From contig CAZYVI010000019.1 of NCBI GenBank assembly GCA_964651245.1, positions 22,868 to 86,867 on the forward strand: a stretch of DNA of 64,000 bases. Direction: 5' to 3'. Below, one piece after another: positions 46,279-54,438 of this stretch. Below the pieces are notes generated by a model that had not been told where the DNA came from, ran no database searches, and saw only the letters and a program-made list of their open reading frames with translations. Every line of letters starts with the position of its first letter. Position 1 is the stretch's first letter. The stretch is from Avedoeria sp964651245 (GTDB lineage: Bacteria > Chloroflexota > Anaerolineae > Epilineales > Epilineaceae). The translations under genes and the position numbers were made by a program.

Positions 46279-47795
46279 CGCCGGACCCGCCACGCCCGGA
46301 TCGCGGGCCGCGCATGGGCATGGGCCAGGAGCCCCAAGCCCGCGGCCAGCAGGAACCACCCCCAGGGTGCCGCCCGCCGATCGAGCGCGCCGCGCACCGT
46401 GACGGCTTCCGACGCCGCCAGGTCGTTGCCCAGCGCGGCGAACGCCCGGGCGGCGCGGTCGGCGCTCCGCCGCGCCGCTAGCACCCGCCATGGCGGCAGC
46501 GCCACGGCGCGCCGGAGGTCGTCGTGGGCGGACAGGCCGGTCCGGCCGAGTTCGGCCAAGCGCTCGGCGCTGTTCACGGCGCCCGCCGCGCCGACCGGGG
46601 CCGCGGCCTGGCGTACGTCCTCGGCGCGGGTGCGGACGGCCGCGTAGTCGCCGGCCCGCAAGGCTGCGTCGGCCGTCGCAAGGCCGGTGGCGGCGGCGCC
46701 GCCGGCCGCGGCGCGCTGCTGCAGCGCCCGGGCGGCGTCGCGGGCCGGCCCGTCGTCGAGTACGGCCACCGCGGCCCGCAGCAACGACGCGGCGCCCGCA
46801 TCGTCGCCGCGGGCCATGCGCTCCCGCGCCAGCGACAACGACGGGTCGTACAGCGGGTGGGCGCGCCAGCCGCCGTCGACATAACTTGGCAACCAGGCCC
46901 GCCATGCGCGCTCGGCCGTCTCGAACGGGACGCCGCAGGCGCGGGCGAAGGCCGTCCGGAACGGCGCGTCGCCCGCGGCCGCGCGCGGCAGGCCGGTCAC
47001 GCAGTCAAAGCCGTGGACGAGGGCGAGGTATACGGCCATCGAGGCGCTCTGGGGATAGGACAGCTCGGGGCGGAGGTAGGCCGAGCCCGGTCCGCTGAGC
47101 TCCGACCAGGCGATGAGGTCGCCGCGGTCGATGGCCGCGCGCAGCGCCGCGACCCCGGTCTGGGTGGCGGCCGACGGCGGCGTGACGAGCCGGGCGAGGC
47201 CCTCCTGAAAGCCGCCGGGCAGCCGGCCGTCGGCGGCGTGGGCCAGGATCTGGTGCGCCAGCGCATAGCGCACCGCCGCGTCGAGGCCGATCGGGTCGAC
47301 GGCGCCGCCGGCGCCGACCGGGACCAGCGCGGCCGCTTCGCGGCGCGGCCGGTGCTCCTCGGCCAGGCCGGCGTCGGTGAGGCGCGCCAGCGGGTGGTCG
47401 GCGCGCAAGCGGTCGACGTCGCCGTAGAGCCGCAGCGTCAACGGCGTCGGCAGCGCCGCGTCGAGGGCCGCCGCCAGGTCGGTGGCCATCGCGCCCAGCC
47501 GATCGCGCAGCGCGTCGGCGGCCGTGCGGTCGGCCGGGCGGTACGCCAGCCGCAGCGGGCCGACGTCGTCGACGATCCACTCGGCTTGGGCGGGCCGAGC
47601 CGACGCCGGGAGCGCGGAAGGCGCACTGCGGACGGCGGCGGGTGCCGCCGCCAGCGCCAGCGCCAGTGCCGCTCCCAGCCGGATCGCCCGCCGGGTGCGC
47701 GCGGCGCGGCCGCCGCGGCGCCGCCGCGATGCGCCCGCGGCCGCCGCTGGCCGCCCGGTCACCGCGGTCGGGTCCGGGCGGGGTGGGCGGGGCAT
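46275..47795 (-). CDS. Gluzincin (peptidase MA)-like exported protein with a degenerate HExxH
   Basis: 506 residues from the ATG at 47795; a TTG at 47828 would add 11. A twin-arginine-rich N terminus and a hydrophobic helix (IRLGAALALALAAAPAAV) indicate export or anchoring, and a second helix is at the C terminus (WGWFLLAAGLGLLAHAHA). The middle resembles the peptidase MA family: LAHQILAH sits where LAHELTH is expected, followed by the usual LPGGFQEGLA. The metal motif is broken (H181-Q182, with A185 in place of the second His; H186 is one residue late), while the later Glu (E198) stays. It is first in the six-gene unit and likely non-catalytic. Confidence 0.8.
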   Translation of the reverse strand: MPRPPRPDPTAVTGRPAAAAGASRRRRGGRAARTRRAIRLGAALALALAAAPAAVRSAPSALPASARPAQAEWIVDDVGPLRLAYRPADRTAADALRDRLGAMATDLAAALDAALPTPLTLRLYGDVDRLRADHPLARLTDAGLAEEHRPRREAAALVPVGAGGAVDPIGLDAAVRYALAHQILAHAADGRLPGGFQEGLARLVTPPSAATQTGVAALRAAIDRGDLIAWSELSGPGSAYLRPELSYPQSASMAVYLALVHGFDCVTGLPRAAAGDAPFRTAFARACGVPFETAERAWRAWLPSYVDGGWRAHPLYDPSLSLARERMARGDDAGAASLLRAAVAVLDDGPARDAARALQQRAAAGGAAATGLATADAALRAGDYAAVRTRAEDVRQAAAPVGAAGAVNSAERLAELGRTGLSAHDDLRRAVALPPWRVLAARRSADRAARAFAALGNDLAASEAVTVRGALDRRAAPWGWFLLAAGLGLLAHAHARPAIRAWRVRR

Positions 47796-48050
47796 CGGGA
47801 CATCGCCGTCGGACCTCCGGTCGATCAAGGGCTGGCGCCGATGCTAGCACAGGCGTCGCGCCCCACGGACCGCGCCGGGCGCCGTCGGGGCGGCCCGTCA
47901 CGCCGGGCCGCGCCCCGTCGTCACACCGCCGGACGCCGGCCGACGGCGTCCCGACCCAGCGACGATCCGGCGATCGGGCGCGGTCCGTCGCGCGCGGGCC
48001 GACGCGCGACCGGCCGCCGCGGCCGTCGCCGCACCCCACGGGGGAGCCAC

Positions 48051-49037
48051 GTGAACATCTTGGTGCTCGGGGGCACGCGCTTCCTCGGCCGCCACCTCGT
48101 GGCGCGCCTCGTCGACGACGGGCATGCCGTGACGCTGTTCCACCGCGGCCGGACCGGTCCGGACCTGTTTCCGGACGTCGAGCGTCGGATCGGCGACCGG
48201 GACGGGGGGCTGGCGGCGCTGGGCGACGGGCGGTGGGACGCCGTCGTCGACACCTGCGGCTACGTGCCGCGCATCGTCGCCGCATCCGCCGCGGCGCTGG
48301 CGACGCGCGTCGACCGCTACCTGTTCATCTCATCGATTTCGGTCTACGCCGAACCGCCGCCGGGCACCCCCGGCGGACCCGACGAGCGCGCCCCGGTGGT
48401 CGCGCTGGACGACCCGTCGACCGAGACCGTCGACGCGGCGACGTACGGCGGCCTCAAGGCCCGCTGCGAGGACGAGGTGCGCCGGCGCTACGGCGACCGG
48501 GCGCTCGTCGTGCGACCCGGCCTGATCGTCGGCCCGTACGATCCCACCGACCGGTTCACCTATTGGCCGGCGCGCGTGGCGCGCGGCGGGCCGTTCGTCG
48601 CGCCGGAGGGACCGGACGCCCCGCTGGCGTACATCGACGCGCGCGACCTGGCCGACTGGCTGGCGTCGGCGATCGCGACGGGCCTGGGCGGCACGTTCAA
48701 CGCCGTCGGGCCGGCGCCGATGGCGACGTTCGGCCAGCTGTTCGACGCCTGCGCCGAGGCCGCGGCGCGCCCGGCCGCGCCGGTCTGGATCGCGCCCGAG
48801 CGACTGGCCGAGCTCGGCGTCGCGCCGTGGACGGACCTGCCGATGTGGCTCCCGCCATCGGCGCGCTGGCCGCTGCGCGCCCGGGGCGATCGGGCGATCG
48901 CCCGCGGCCTCGCGTTCCGGCCGCTGCGCGACACCGTCGCCGACACGCTCGCTTGGCACCGCGGCCGCACGGTCGCGGCGCTGGCGGCCGGTATGACGGC
49001 CGAGCGCGAGGCCGAGGCGCTGCGCGCCGTGTCGTAG
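48051..49037 (+). CDS. NAD-dependent epimerase/dehydratase family protein
   Basis: 328 residues from a GTG with GGGGGAG upstream. The extended short-chain dehydrogenase fold starts with LVLGGTRFLGRHLV. DTCGYVP, FISSISVYAE, YGGLKARCEDEV and VRPGLIVGPYDPTDRFTYWP match the reductase/isoflavone-reductase-like epimerases that are common in Actinobacteria and Chloroflexota. The YxxxK catalytic pair is Y-G-G-L-K. Substrate unknown; the GTRFLG form differs from GALE-type GxxGxxG only slightly. It is a single gene between divergent and same-strand neighbours. Confidence 0.9.
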   Translation: MNILVLGGTRFLGRHLVARLVDDGHAVTLFHRGRTGPDLFPDVERRIGDRDGGLAALGDGRWDAVVDTCGYVPRIVAASAAALATRVDRYLFISSISVYAEPPPGTPGGPDERAPVVALDDPSTETVDAATYGGLKARCEDEVRRRYGDRALVVRPGLIVGPYDPTDRFTYWPARVARGGPFVAPEGPDAPLAYIDARDLADWLASAIATGLGGTFNAVGPAPMATFGQLFDACAEAAARPAAPVWIAPERLAELGVAPWTDLPMWLPPSARWPLRARGDRAIARGLAFRPLRDTVADTLAWHRGRTVAALAAGMTAEREAEALRAVS

Positions 49038-49165
49038 CGGCCGCGACACCGTGGCGCCGGCCCGGCAAGGGCCGCGGACTGTCAACCCGCCGCGCTTGAC
49101 GCTACACTGCCCGCAGCCGATCCGCCGTTCGGGCGGGTCGGGACGGCGACGCGAGGAGGTCGGCT

Positions 49166-50590
49166 TTGCGCATCCAGTACTTCTACGACGAGGCGCTGGC
49201 CCAGGCGTCGTACCTCGTTGGCTGCAACGCCTCGGGCGAGGCCTGCGTGATCGACCCGGCCCGCGACATCGCGCCGTACCTGGCGGCGGCCGCCGCCCAC
49301 CAGCTGAAGATCGCGTTCGTCACCGAGACGCACATCCACGCCGACTTCGTCAGCGGCGCGCGCGAGCTCGCCGCCGCCAGCGGCGCGCGCTTGTTGCTGT
49401 CGGACGAGGGCGCGCCGGACTGGCGCTACGGCTACGGCGACGCGGCGGGGGCGCAGCGGCTGCGCGACGGCGACGTCTTCTGGCTGGGCCGGATCCGCTT
49501 CGAGGTCATGGCCACGCCCGGCCATACGCCCGAGCACATCGTGTTCGTGGTCACCGACACGGCCGCGGCCGACCGGCCCATCGGCGTGTTCAGCGGCGAC
49601 TGCCTGTTCGTCGGCGACGTCGGCCGGCCCGACCTGCTCGAGACCGCCGCCGGCTTCGCCGGGACGAAGGCGCTGGGCGCGCGCCAGCAGCTGGCCTCGA
49701 TCCGACGGCTGGCGGCGTTGCCCGACTACCTGCAGGTCTGGCCCGGTCACGGCGCGGGCAGCGCCTGCGGCAAGGCGCTCGGCGCCATCCCGTCGACGAC
49801 GTTGGGCTACGAGCGGCTCTTCAACCCGGCGTTCCAGCGGTCGGACGAGGCGTCGTTCGTGGCGTGGCTGCTCGACGGCCAGCCCGAGCCGCCGCGCTAC
49901 TTCGCCCAGATGAAGCGCGTGAACCGCGACGGGCCGGCCCTGCTGCGCGACCTGCCGCGTCCGGCGACGCTCGATCGGGCGGCGGTCGAGCGCGAGCTGG
50001 CCGCCGGCGGCCAGGTGATCGACCTGCGGCCGCAGGCCGAGTTCGCCCGCGCCCACCTGCCGGGCACGCTCAGCGTGCCGGCCAGCCGCGCCAACTTCTC
50101 CACGTACGTGGGCTGGTACGCCGACTTCGGCCGACCGTTCACGTTCATCGCCCCCGCGGCGGACCGCGATCGGCTGCTCGGCGCGCTGCGCGCCGTCGGC
50201 GTCGACGACGTCCGCGGCTGGGCCGACCCGTCCGTGGTGCGCGACGACGACGAAGCGCTGCCGACGCTCGACGTCGCCGACTTCGGCGCCGAGCTGGCGA
50301 CGGGGCGGGCGGCCATCGTCGACGTGCGCGGCGCCGGCGAGTGGCAGGCCGGCCACGTGCCCGGCGCGACCCACATCCCGTTCGGCGACATCGTCGCCCG
50401 GCAGGCCGAGCTGCCGCGTGACCGACCGATCGTGCTGCAGTGCCAGACCGGCTACCGCGCCCATGTGGCCGCCTCGGCCCTGCGGCGCGCCGGCTGGACG
50501 AACGTGGTGAGCCTCGTCGACCCCGGCTCGTCGTTCGCGGCCTACGCCACGGCGGTCGAGCCTGCGCCGGCGCCGGTCGGTGCGGTGTAG
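49166..50590 (+). CDS. Metallo-beta-lactamase fold / double rhodanese fusion (persulfide dioxygenase-like)
   Basis: 474 residues from a TTG with GAGGAGG six bases upstream. The first 240 residues are a metallo-hydrolase: THIHADFVSG, the PGHTPEH histidine, SGDCLFVGDVGRPD and a WPGHGAG histidine. Two rhodanese domains follow. The first (VIDLRPQAEFARAHLPG) has no active-site Cys, while the second (VDVRGAGEWQAGHVPG) carries C-Q-T-G-Y-R, a normal active loop. The arrangement matches ETHE1/CstB-like enzymes that oxidise persulfides and shuttle sulfane sulfur. It probably detoxifies or uses sulfide; the exact reaction is not proven by sequence. Confidence 0.9.
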   Translation: MRIQYFYDEALAQASYLVGCNASGEACVIDPARDIAPYLAAAAAHQLKIAFVTETHIHADFVSGARELAAASGARLLLSDEGAPDWRYGYGDAAGAQRLRDGDVFWLGRIRFEVMATPGHTPEHIVFVVTDTAAADRPIGVFSGDCLFVGDVGRPDLLETAAGFAGTKALGARQQLASIRRLAALPDYLQVWPGHGAGSACGKALGAIPSTTLGYERLFNPAFQRSDEASFVAWLLDGQPEPPRYFAQMKRVNRDGPALLRDLPRPATLDRAAVERELAAGGQVIDLRPQAEFARAHLPGTLSVPASRANFSTYVGWYADFGRPFTFIAPAADRDRLLGALRAVGVDDVRGWADPSVVRDDDEALPTLDVADFGAELATGRAAIVDVRGAGEWQAGHVPGATHIPFGDIVARQAELPRDRPIVLQCQTGYRAHVAASALRRAGWTNVVSLVDPGSSFAAYATAVEPAPAPVGAV

Positions 50591-50620
50591 CCGGTTGGGC
50601 CGTCGCCGCGCGCGCGGCCG

Positions 50621-50962
50621 TCAGCGTTCGCCGACCGCCGGCTGGAACAGATAGCCGACGCCGCGCACGGTGTGGATCGTCGCGCTCGGCCGATCGGGCG
50701 GCGTCGGCTCGATCTTGCGGCGCAGCCAGTGGACATGGACCTCGAGCGTCCGGGTGTCCTCGACGAAGTCGGTCTGCCAGACCTCGCGCATCAGGAACTG
50801 GCGCGTCAGGACCTGCCCCGGATGGGTCAGGAACGTCTCCAGCAGCCGGCACTCCTTGGGCGTCAGGTGGTGCAACGTCCGGCCGACGACGAGGGTGCGC
50901 GCGCCGACGTCGAGCCGCAGGCTGCCGGCGCGCAGCACGTACGGGCGCGCGGCGGCGGTCAC
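50621..50962 (-). CDS. Stand-alone OmpR-type winged-helix DNA-binding protein
   Basis: 113 residues that are almost entirely the OmpR/PhoB C-terminal effector domain: LTPKECRLLETFLTHPGQVLTRQFLMREVW, VEVHVHWLRRKI-like EVHVHWLRRKIEP and IHTVRGVGYLF. There is no receiver domain and no kinase nearby, so its control must differ from a phosphorylated response regulator. It may bind DNA constitutively or be an atypical, shortened regulator. It follows the CdsZ-like gene by 19 nt on the same strand and converges on the rhodanese gene. Confidence 0.85.
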   Translation of the reverse strand: MTAAARPYVLRAGSLRLDVGARTLVVGRTLHHLTPKECRLLETFLTHPGQVLTRQFLMREVWQTDFVEDTRTLEVHVHWLRRKIEPTPPDRPSATIHTVRGVGYLFQPAVGER

Positions 50963-50981
50963 CGGTCGGTCGGCCCGACGC

Positions 50982-51680
50982 TCATGCGTGCAACACCCGG
51001 CCGCACGCCGGGCACTGCGTCCGCTGGGCCGCGGCCCGCTGCGTCTCGGCCGACGTCAGCGCCCGGCCGCAGCCGCCGCAGGCGTCGCCCGCCACCTCGG
51101 CCACCGCGATCCCGCCGCGCTTGGGGTCGCCGCGCAGACGGTCGTAGAGCGCCAGGTCGTCCGCGTCGACGAGCGCCCGCGCCTCGTCGCGACGCGGCGC
51201 GAGCGACGCCAGGCCCGCGCGGAGCTTGCGGTGCGCGGCGTGGAGCTGGGCGTCGTGGCCGGCAGCCGTCGCCACGGCGGCGGCCAGGTCGCCGTCGGCG
51301 CGATCGAAGCCCGCCTGGGCCGCGTCACGGGCCAGCATCCACTCCAGGGCGCGGTCGTCGAGCACCTCCAGCTGCCGCCGGTGGGCGTCGATGTTCGCCT
51401 TCTGGGCCTCAAGCTCGCGGGCGGCGACGCCGCGACCGCCGTACAGGGCGGCCTCCTCGCGGTCGATCCGGTCGCGGAGGTCGCGCCGCTCCGCCTGGCA
51501 CTTCGCCAGCGCCTCGTCGACCCGGGCGAGCTCCGCCGCCGCCGCATCGCGTGCCGCGCGGGCGGCGGCCACGGCCGGCGCCTTGCCCAACGCCGCCTCG
51601 ACGCGCGCCAGCTGGCGCGCGGTATGGTCGACGAGCTGGTCGATTTGCTGCAGGTCGTGCAAGGGCTTGGTTCGCGACAT
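50982..51680 (-). CDS. C4-type zinc ribbon coiled-coil protein (CdsZ-like)
   Basis: 232 residues from the ATG at 51680. About 170 residues of alpha-helical coiled coil (LQQIDQLVDHTARQLARVE...) precede a C-terminal zinc ribbon with C-x2-C (CGGC) and C-x2-C (CPAC). The fold matches the CT398-type family of coiled-coil hairpin plus zinc ribbon; members are usually called zinc-ribbon or nucleic acid-binding proteins, and one chlamydial homolog (CdsZ) works in type III secretion. Nothing here points to secretion, so the role stays open. The wHTH gene follows. Confidence 0.85.
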   Translation of the reverse strand: MSRTKPLHDLQQIDQLVDHTARQLARVEAALGKAPAVAAARAARDAAAAELARVDEALAKCQAERRDLRDRIDREEAALYGGRGVAARELEAQKANIDAHRRQLEVLDDRALEWMLARDAAQAGFDRADGDLAAAVATAAGHDAQLHAAHRKLRAGLASLAPRRDEARALVDADDLALYDRLRGDPKRGGIAVAEVAGDACGGCGRALTSAETQRAAAQRTQCPACGRVLHA

Positions 51681-51717
51681 CGCCGATCCCCGCGTGCGGC
51701 CTTCGGTGCCGGCCCGG

Positions 51718-51723
51718 ATTGTA
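51718..51723 (-). promoter_or_regulatory. Candidate -10 element of the CdsZ-like gene
   Basis: TACAAT on the minus strand followed by CCGGGCC, 38-43 nt upstream of the ATG. The -35 region shows no clear match. A weaker CATGAT on the plus strand (51829-51834) may serve the divergent regulator gene. Confidence 0.4.
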
Positions 51724-51897
51724 CGGGGCGGCCTTAAGGAACGCAACGCCGCGCGCCGGCGCCGGCCTGTCGCGGCGGCCGTCGCCCGGCCGCAGGCGGC
51801 GGTCTGGCGGGCGGTGGGGCGGACGTGGCATGATTGCGCGCCGGGCCGCGGCGCGCCCGGCGCCGCGGCGTGCCGGCAGGGACAGAGAGGACCGACC

Positions 51898-52353
51898 GTG
51901 AATCGCGCTGCCGATGCCATCGCGGCCAAGATCGACTACCTGTTCCATACCGTTCGCCGGCCCGACGGTCGAGCGTACACGTACGACGACATCGAGCGGG
52001 GAACGGGCGGCCAGGTGTCGCGCTCGTACGTCTGGAAGCTGCGCAACGGCAAGAGCCAGAACCCCAGCTTGGACGTCATCGAGGCGCTGGCCGCGTTCTT
52101 CCACGTGCCGCCCGAGTTCTTCTTCGGCGCCGTCGGCGAGGGCGACGAGTCGCAGCGCGAGGCCGCCCTGGTGGCGGCGCTCCTGCACGACCCGGCCGCG
52201 CGCCGCCTGGCCGAAGCCGCCCGCGGCCTCACGCCGACGGCGGTGCGCATCGTGCTCGGCGTGATCAGCGCCCTGCGGCCCGTCGACGGGATGGTGGCCG
52301 ACGAGCCGCGCGGCCCGATCGCCGACGGCGTCGCGCGCGGCGGCCGACCCTAA
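51898..52353 (+). CDS. XRE-type helix-turn-helix regulator (EspR-like)
   Basis: 151 residues from a GTG with AGAGAGG upstream. The N-terminal half reads KIDYLFHTVRRPDGRAYTYDDIERGTGG, then the recognition region VSRSYVWKLRNGKSQNPSLDVIEALAAFFHVPPEFFF, the layout of the actinobacterial EspR/Rv3849 group (extended HTH). The C-terminal half (about 80-130) is helical and may dimerise. EspR-type proteins bind DNA at many sites. It is divergent from the CdsZ-like gene, and its targets cannot be told from here. Confidence 0.88.
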   Translation: MNRAADAIAAKIDYLFHTVRRPDGRAYTYDDIERGTGGQVSRSYVWKLRNGKSQNPSLDVIEALAAFFHVPPEFFFGAVGEGDESQREAALVAALLHDPAARRLAEAARGLTPTAVRIVLGVISALRPVDGMVADEPRGPIADGVARGGRP

Positions 52354-52434
52354 CGCGCGCGTCCCTGGCCGCGTCCGGCGGACCGTGCTACCGTCGGAGC
52401 GACCCTTGCGCCGACCGCCGCGGAGACGTGGCCC

Positions 52435-53217
52435 ATGGCGCTCCCGCCCGTGGCGTGGCTCGACCGCGCCCTCGACCTCTGTTTTCCGCCGCGCTGCCTG
52501 TCGGCCGGCTGCGGCCGGCGCGGCCGCTGGGTGTGCGAGGCCTGCCTGGCCGAGGCGCCGACGGTTCCGGCGGGCGCCTGCGGTGTCTGCGGCGACGCCG
52601 TCGTCGTGGCGCGCACCGACGGTCCGCGGTGTGCCCGCTGCCTGGCCGAGGCGCCCGCATTCGACGCCGCCGGGGCTCCGTGGCGCCATGCGCCGCCGGT
52701 GACGGACTGGATTCACGCGCTCAAGTACGACCGCCGCCGCGGCGTGGCGGCGCGCGTCGCGCCCGCGATGGCGCCGGCCGCCGGCGCCGGCGGGGGTGCG
52801 CCCACGGTCGTCGTGCCGGTGCCCACCCACCCGGCGCGCCGTGCGGCGCGCGGCATCGACGCGCCGCGTGCGCTGGCCGACGCCGTCGCGGCGGTCCTCG
52901 GCGTCCCGTCGCGCCCGGCCGGCCTGGTGCGCGTCGTCGACACGCCGCCCCAGGTCGGGGCGTCGCGCGACGCCCGCCGCGCCAACCTGCGCGACGCGAT
53001 CCGCCCCGGCGAGCGGTTCGACGGCGAGCGGGTCGTCCTCGTCGACGACGTGCTGACCACCGGCGCCACCGCCGACGCCTGCGCGCGCGCCCTGCGCGCC
53101 GCGGGCGCGACGGCGGTCGTCGTCGTGACCGTCGCCCGCGCCACCCGCCCGGCGTCCGGCGCACCGCCGCTGTCGGCGCCGGGGGGCCGTCGACCGCCGC
53201 CCCGGCGGCCGGTATAA
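52435..53217 (+). CDS. comF: ComF-family phosphoribosyltransferase-like protein
   Basis: 260 residues. The N-terminal part has four CxxC/CxC-type pairs (CLSAGC, CEAC, CGVC, CARC) typical of the ComF zinc finger. The C-terminal part is a type I PRTase with the PRPP motif VLVDDVLTTGATADA. ComF homologs take part in DNA uptake during natural competence, although many members are of unknown role. The tail after VTVARA is Pro/Arg-rich. Its TAA stop lies inside the -10 hexamer of the following hpf gene. Confidence 0.88.
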   Translation: MALPPVAWLDRALDLCFPPRCLSAGCGRRGRWVCEACLAEAPTVPAGACGVCGDAVVVARTDGPRCARCLAEAPAFDAAGAPWRHAPPVTDWIHALKYDRRRGVAARVAPAMAPAAGAGGGAPTVVVPVPTHPARRAARGIDAPRALADAVAAVLGVPSRPAGLVRVVDTPPQVGASRDARRANLRDAIRPGERFDGERVVLVDDVLTTGATADACARALRAAGATAVVVVTVARATRPASGAPPLSAPGGRRPPPRRPV

Positions 53218-53218
53218 T
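53213..53218 (+). promoter_or_regulatory. -10 element of hpf overlapping the comF stop codon
   Basis: TATAAT at 53213-53218, followed by CGCGCC. The comF stop TAA is bases 53215-53217 of the hexamer. Transcription from here gives an hpf leader of about 60 nt. No clear -35. Confidence 0.5.
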
Positions 53219-53285
53219 CGCGCCAACGGGTGCCGCCGGGCGCGCCGGTCATCGATGCGCCGCACACGCCGAGGGAGTGCGAACC

Positions 53286-53843
53286 GTGGAGCTCGAGCTG
53301 CTGGCCCGCAGCGTCGACCTGACCGACCGGGTGCGCGAACACGTGGCGGCGCGGTTGGCCAAGCTGAACCGCGTCCTGCAGGACATCCACGCCACGCGCG
53401 TCGAGTTGTCGCACGCCGTCACCCACAGCCAGGGCGAGATCTACAAGGCGCAGATCACGTCGTGGGTCGACAAGCGGATCCTGCGCGCCGAGGAGAGCCA
53501 CGCCGACCTGTTCGCGGCCATCGACCTCGCCGTCGACAAGATGGACCGCCAGGTCCACCGCTTCAAGGACCGCCGCACGTCGCGCCGGCACGGCCAGGAC
53601 CGGCCGCCGCTGCGCGACGTGCCCGACGCCGTCGGCGCCGAGCGCGAGCTGGACGACGCGCCGCGCATCCGCCGCCGCAAGCGCTTCGAGGTCCACAGCA
53701 TGTCCGAGGAGGAGGCGGCCGAGCAGATCGAGCTCCTCGGGCACGACTTCTACCTGTTCCGCAACGCCCGCACCGGCGACATCAACGTCCTCTACCACCG
53801 CAAGGGCGGCGACCTGGGCCTCCTCGAGCCGATCCAGGCCTAG
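53286..53843 (+). CDS. hpf: Ribosome hibernation promoting factor, long form
   Basis: HPF inactivates ribosomes in stress or stationary phase; long HPF pairs 70S into 100S dimers. 185 residues from a GTG with GAGGGAG upstream. The N-terminal S30AE domain is LELLARSVDLTDRVREHVAARLAKL, with a long helix ending AAIDLAVDKMDRQVHRFKDR. After a charged linker the C-terminal dimerisation domain reads RRKRFEVHSMSEEEAAEQIELLGHDFYLFRN and INVLYHRKGGDLGLLEP. It has its own promoter, and the phosphatase gene follows after 3 nt. Confidence 0.95.
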   Translation: MELELLARSVDLTDRVREHVAARLAKLNRVLQDIHATRVELSHAVTHSQGEIYKAQITSWVDKRILRAEESHADLFAAIDLAVDKMDRQVHRFKDRRTSRRHGQDRPPLRDVPDAVGAERELDDAPRIRRRKRFEVHSMSEEEAAEQIELLGHDFYLFRNARTGDINVLYHRKGGDLGLLEPIQA

Positions 53844-53846
53844 GCG

Positions 53847-54302
53847 GTGCGCATCGTCGTCGTCTGCGACGGCAACACCTGCCGTTCGCCGATGGCCGCC
53901 GCGTTCGTGGCCCGCGGCGGGGCGCGGCGCGGGCTCGATCTGGCGTGCGCGTCGGCCGGGCTCGCCGCGACCCCGGGCGCGCCGGCCACGCCCGGCGCAG
54001 CCGCGGCGCTGGCGGCGCGCGGTCTTGACCTGGGCCTGCACCGGGCGCGCTCGCTGGACGCCGCCGTGCTGGCCGAGGCCGACGTGGTCTGGGCGATGAC
54101 CCGCACCCAGGTCGAGGCGATCCGGCGGCGCTGGCCGGCGTGCCCGGCGCCGCAGCTCCTCACTGCGGCCGCCGGGACGGACGGCGACATCGCCGACCCG
54201 TTCGGCGATCCGGCGGCCGACTACGGGTTGCTGGCGGCGCGGCTCGAGGCGCTGACGGACGCCGCGCTCGCGCGCCTGGCGGCGACACGGCCGCCGCCCT
54301 GA
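53847..54302 (+). CDS. Low-molecular-weight protein tyrosine phosphatase family protein
   Basis: 151 residues from a GTG three bases after hpf. The P-loop is C7-D-G-N-T-C-R13-S-P (Cx5R), and the general-acid Asp is D117 in IADPFG, so it should be catalytically competent. Members dephosphorylate protein tyrosines or, in the ywlE-like group, protein arginines; the second residue after the first Cys is usually Thr or Ser for these groups, and here it is Gly-Asn-Thr, giving no clear choice. Co-transcription with hpf hints at a stress-related role (inference). Confidence 0.9.
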   Translation: MRIVVVCDGNTCRSPMAAAFVARGGARRGLDLACASAGLAATPGAPATPGAAAALAARGLDLGLHRARSLDAAVLAEADVVWAMTRTQVEAIRRRWPACPAPQLLTAAAGTDGDIADPFGDPAADYGLLAARLEALTDAALARLAATRPPP

Positions 54303-54438
54303 GCCGTCTCGCCGCGGCCCACGTCCGGCGCTCGCGTGGGAGCGCGCTTGCGGCCGATGGGCGGCTGGCCACCCCGGCGCGGCGTGCGCGGTGGCGGCCG
54401 CCGCGGCCGGCGCGGCCGCGGGCCGGAGCGAGCGGCCC

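Noticed and set aside
49095..49108. TTGACG followed by TACACT upstream of the rhodanese fusion
   Set aside because: The two boxes are only two bases apart, so they cannot form one promoter; TACACT alone may act as a -10 but has no partner.
54303..54438. GC palindromes between the phosphatase and glycosyltransferase genes
   Set aside because: GGCCGC/GCGGCC runs are frequent by chance at this base composition, and there is no T tract; too weak to call a terminator.
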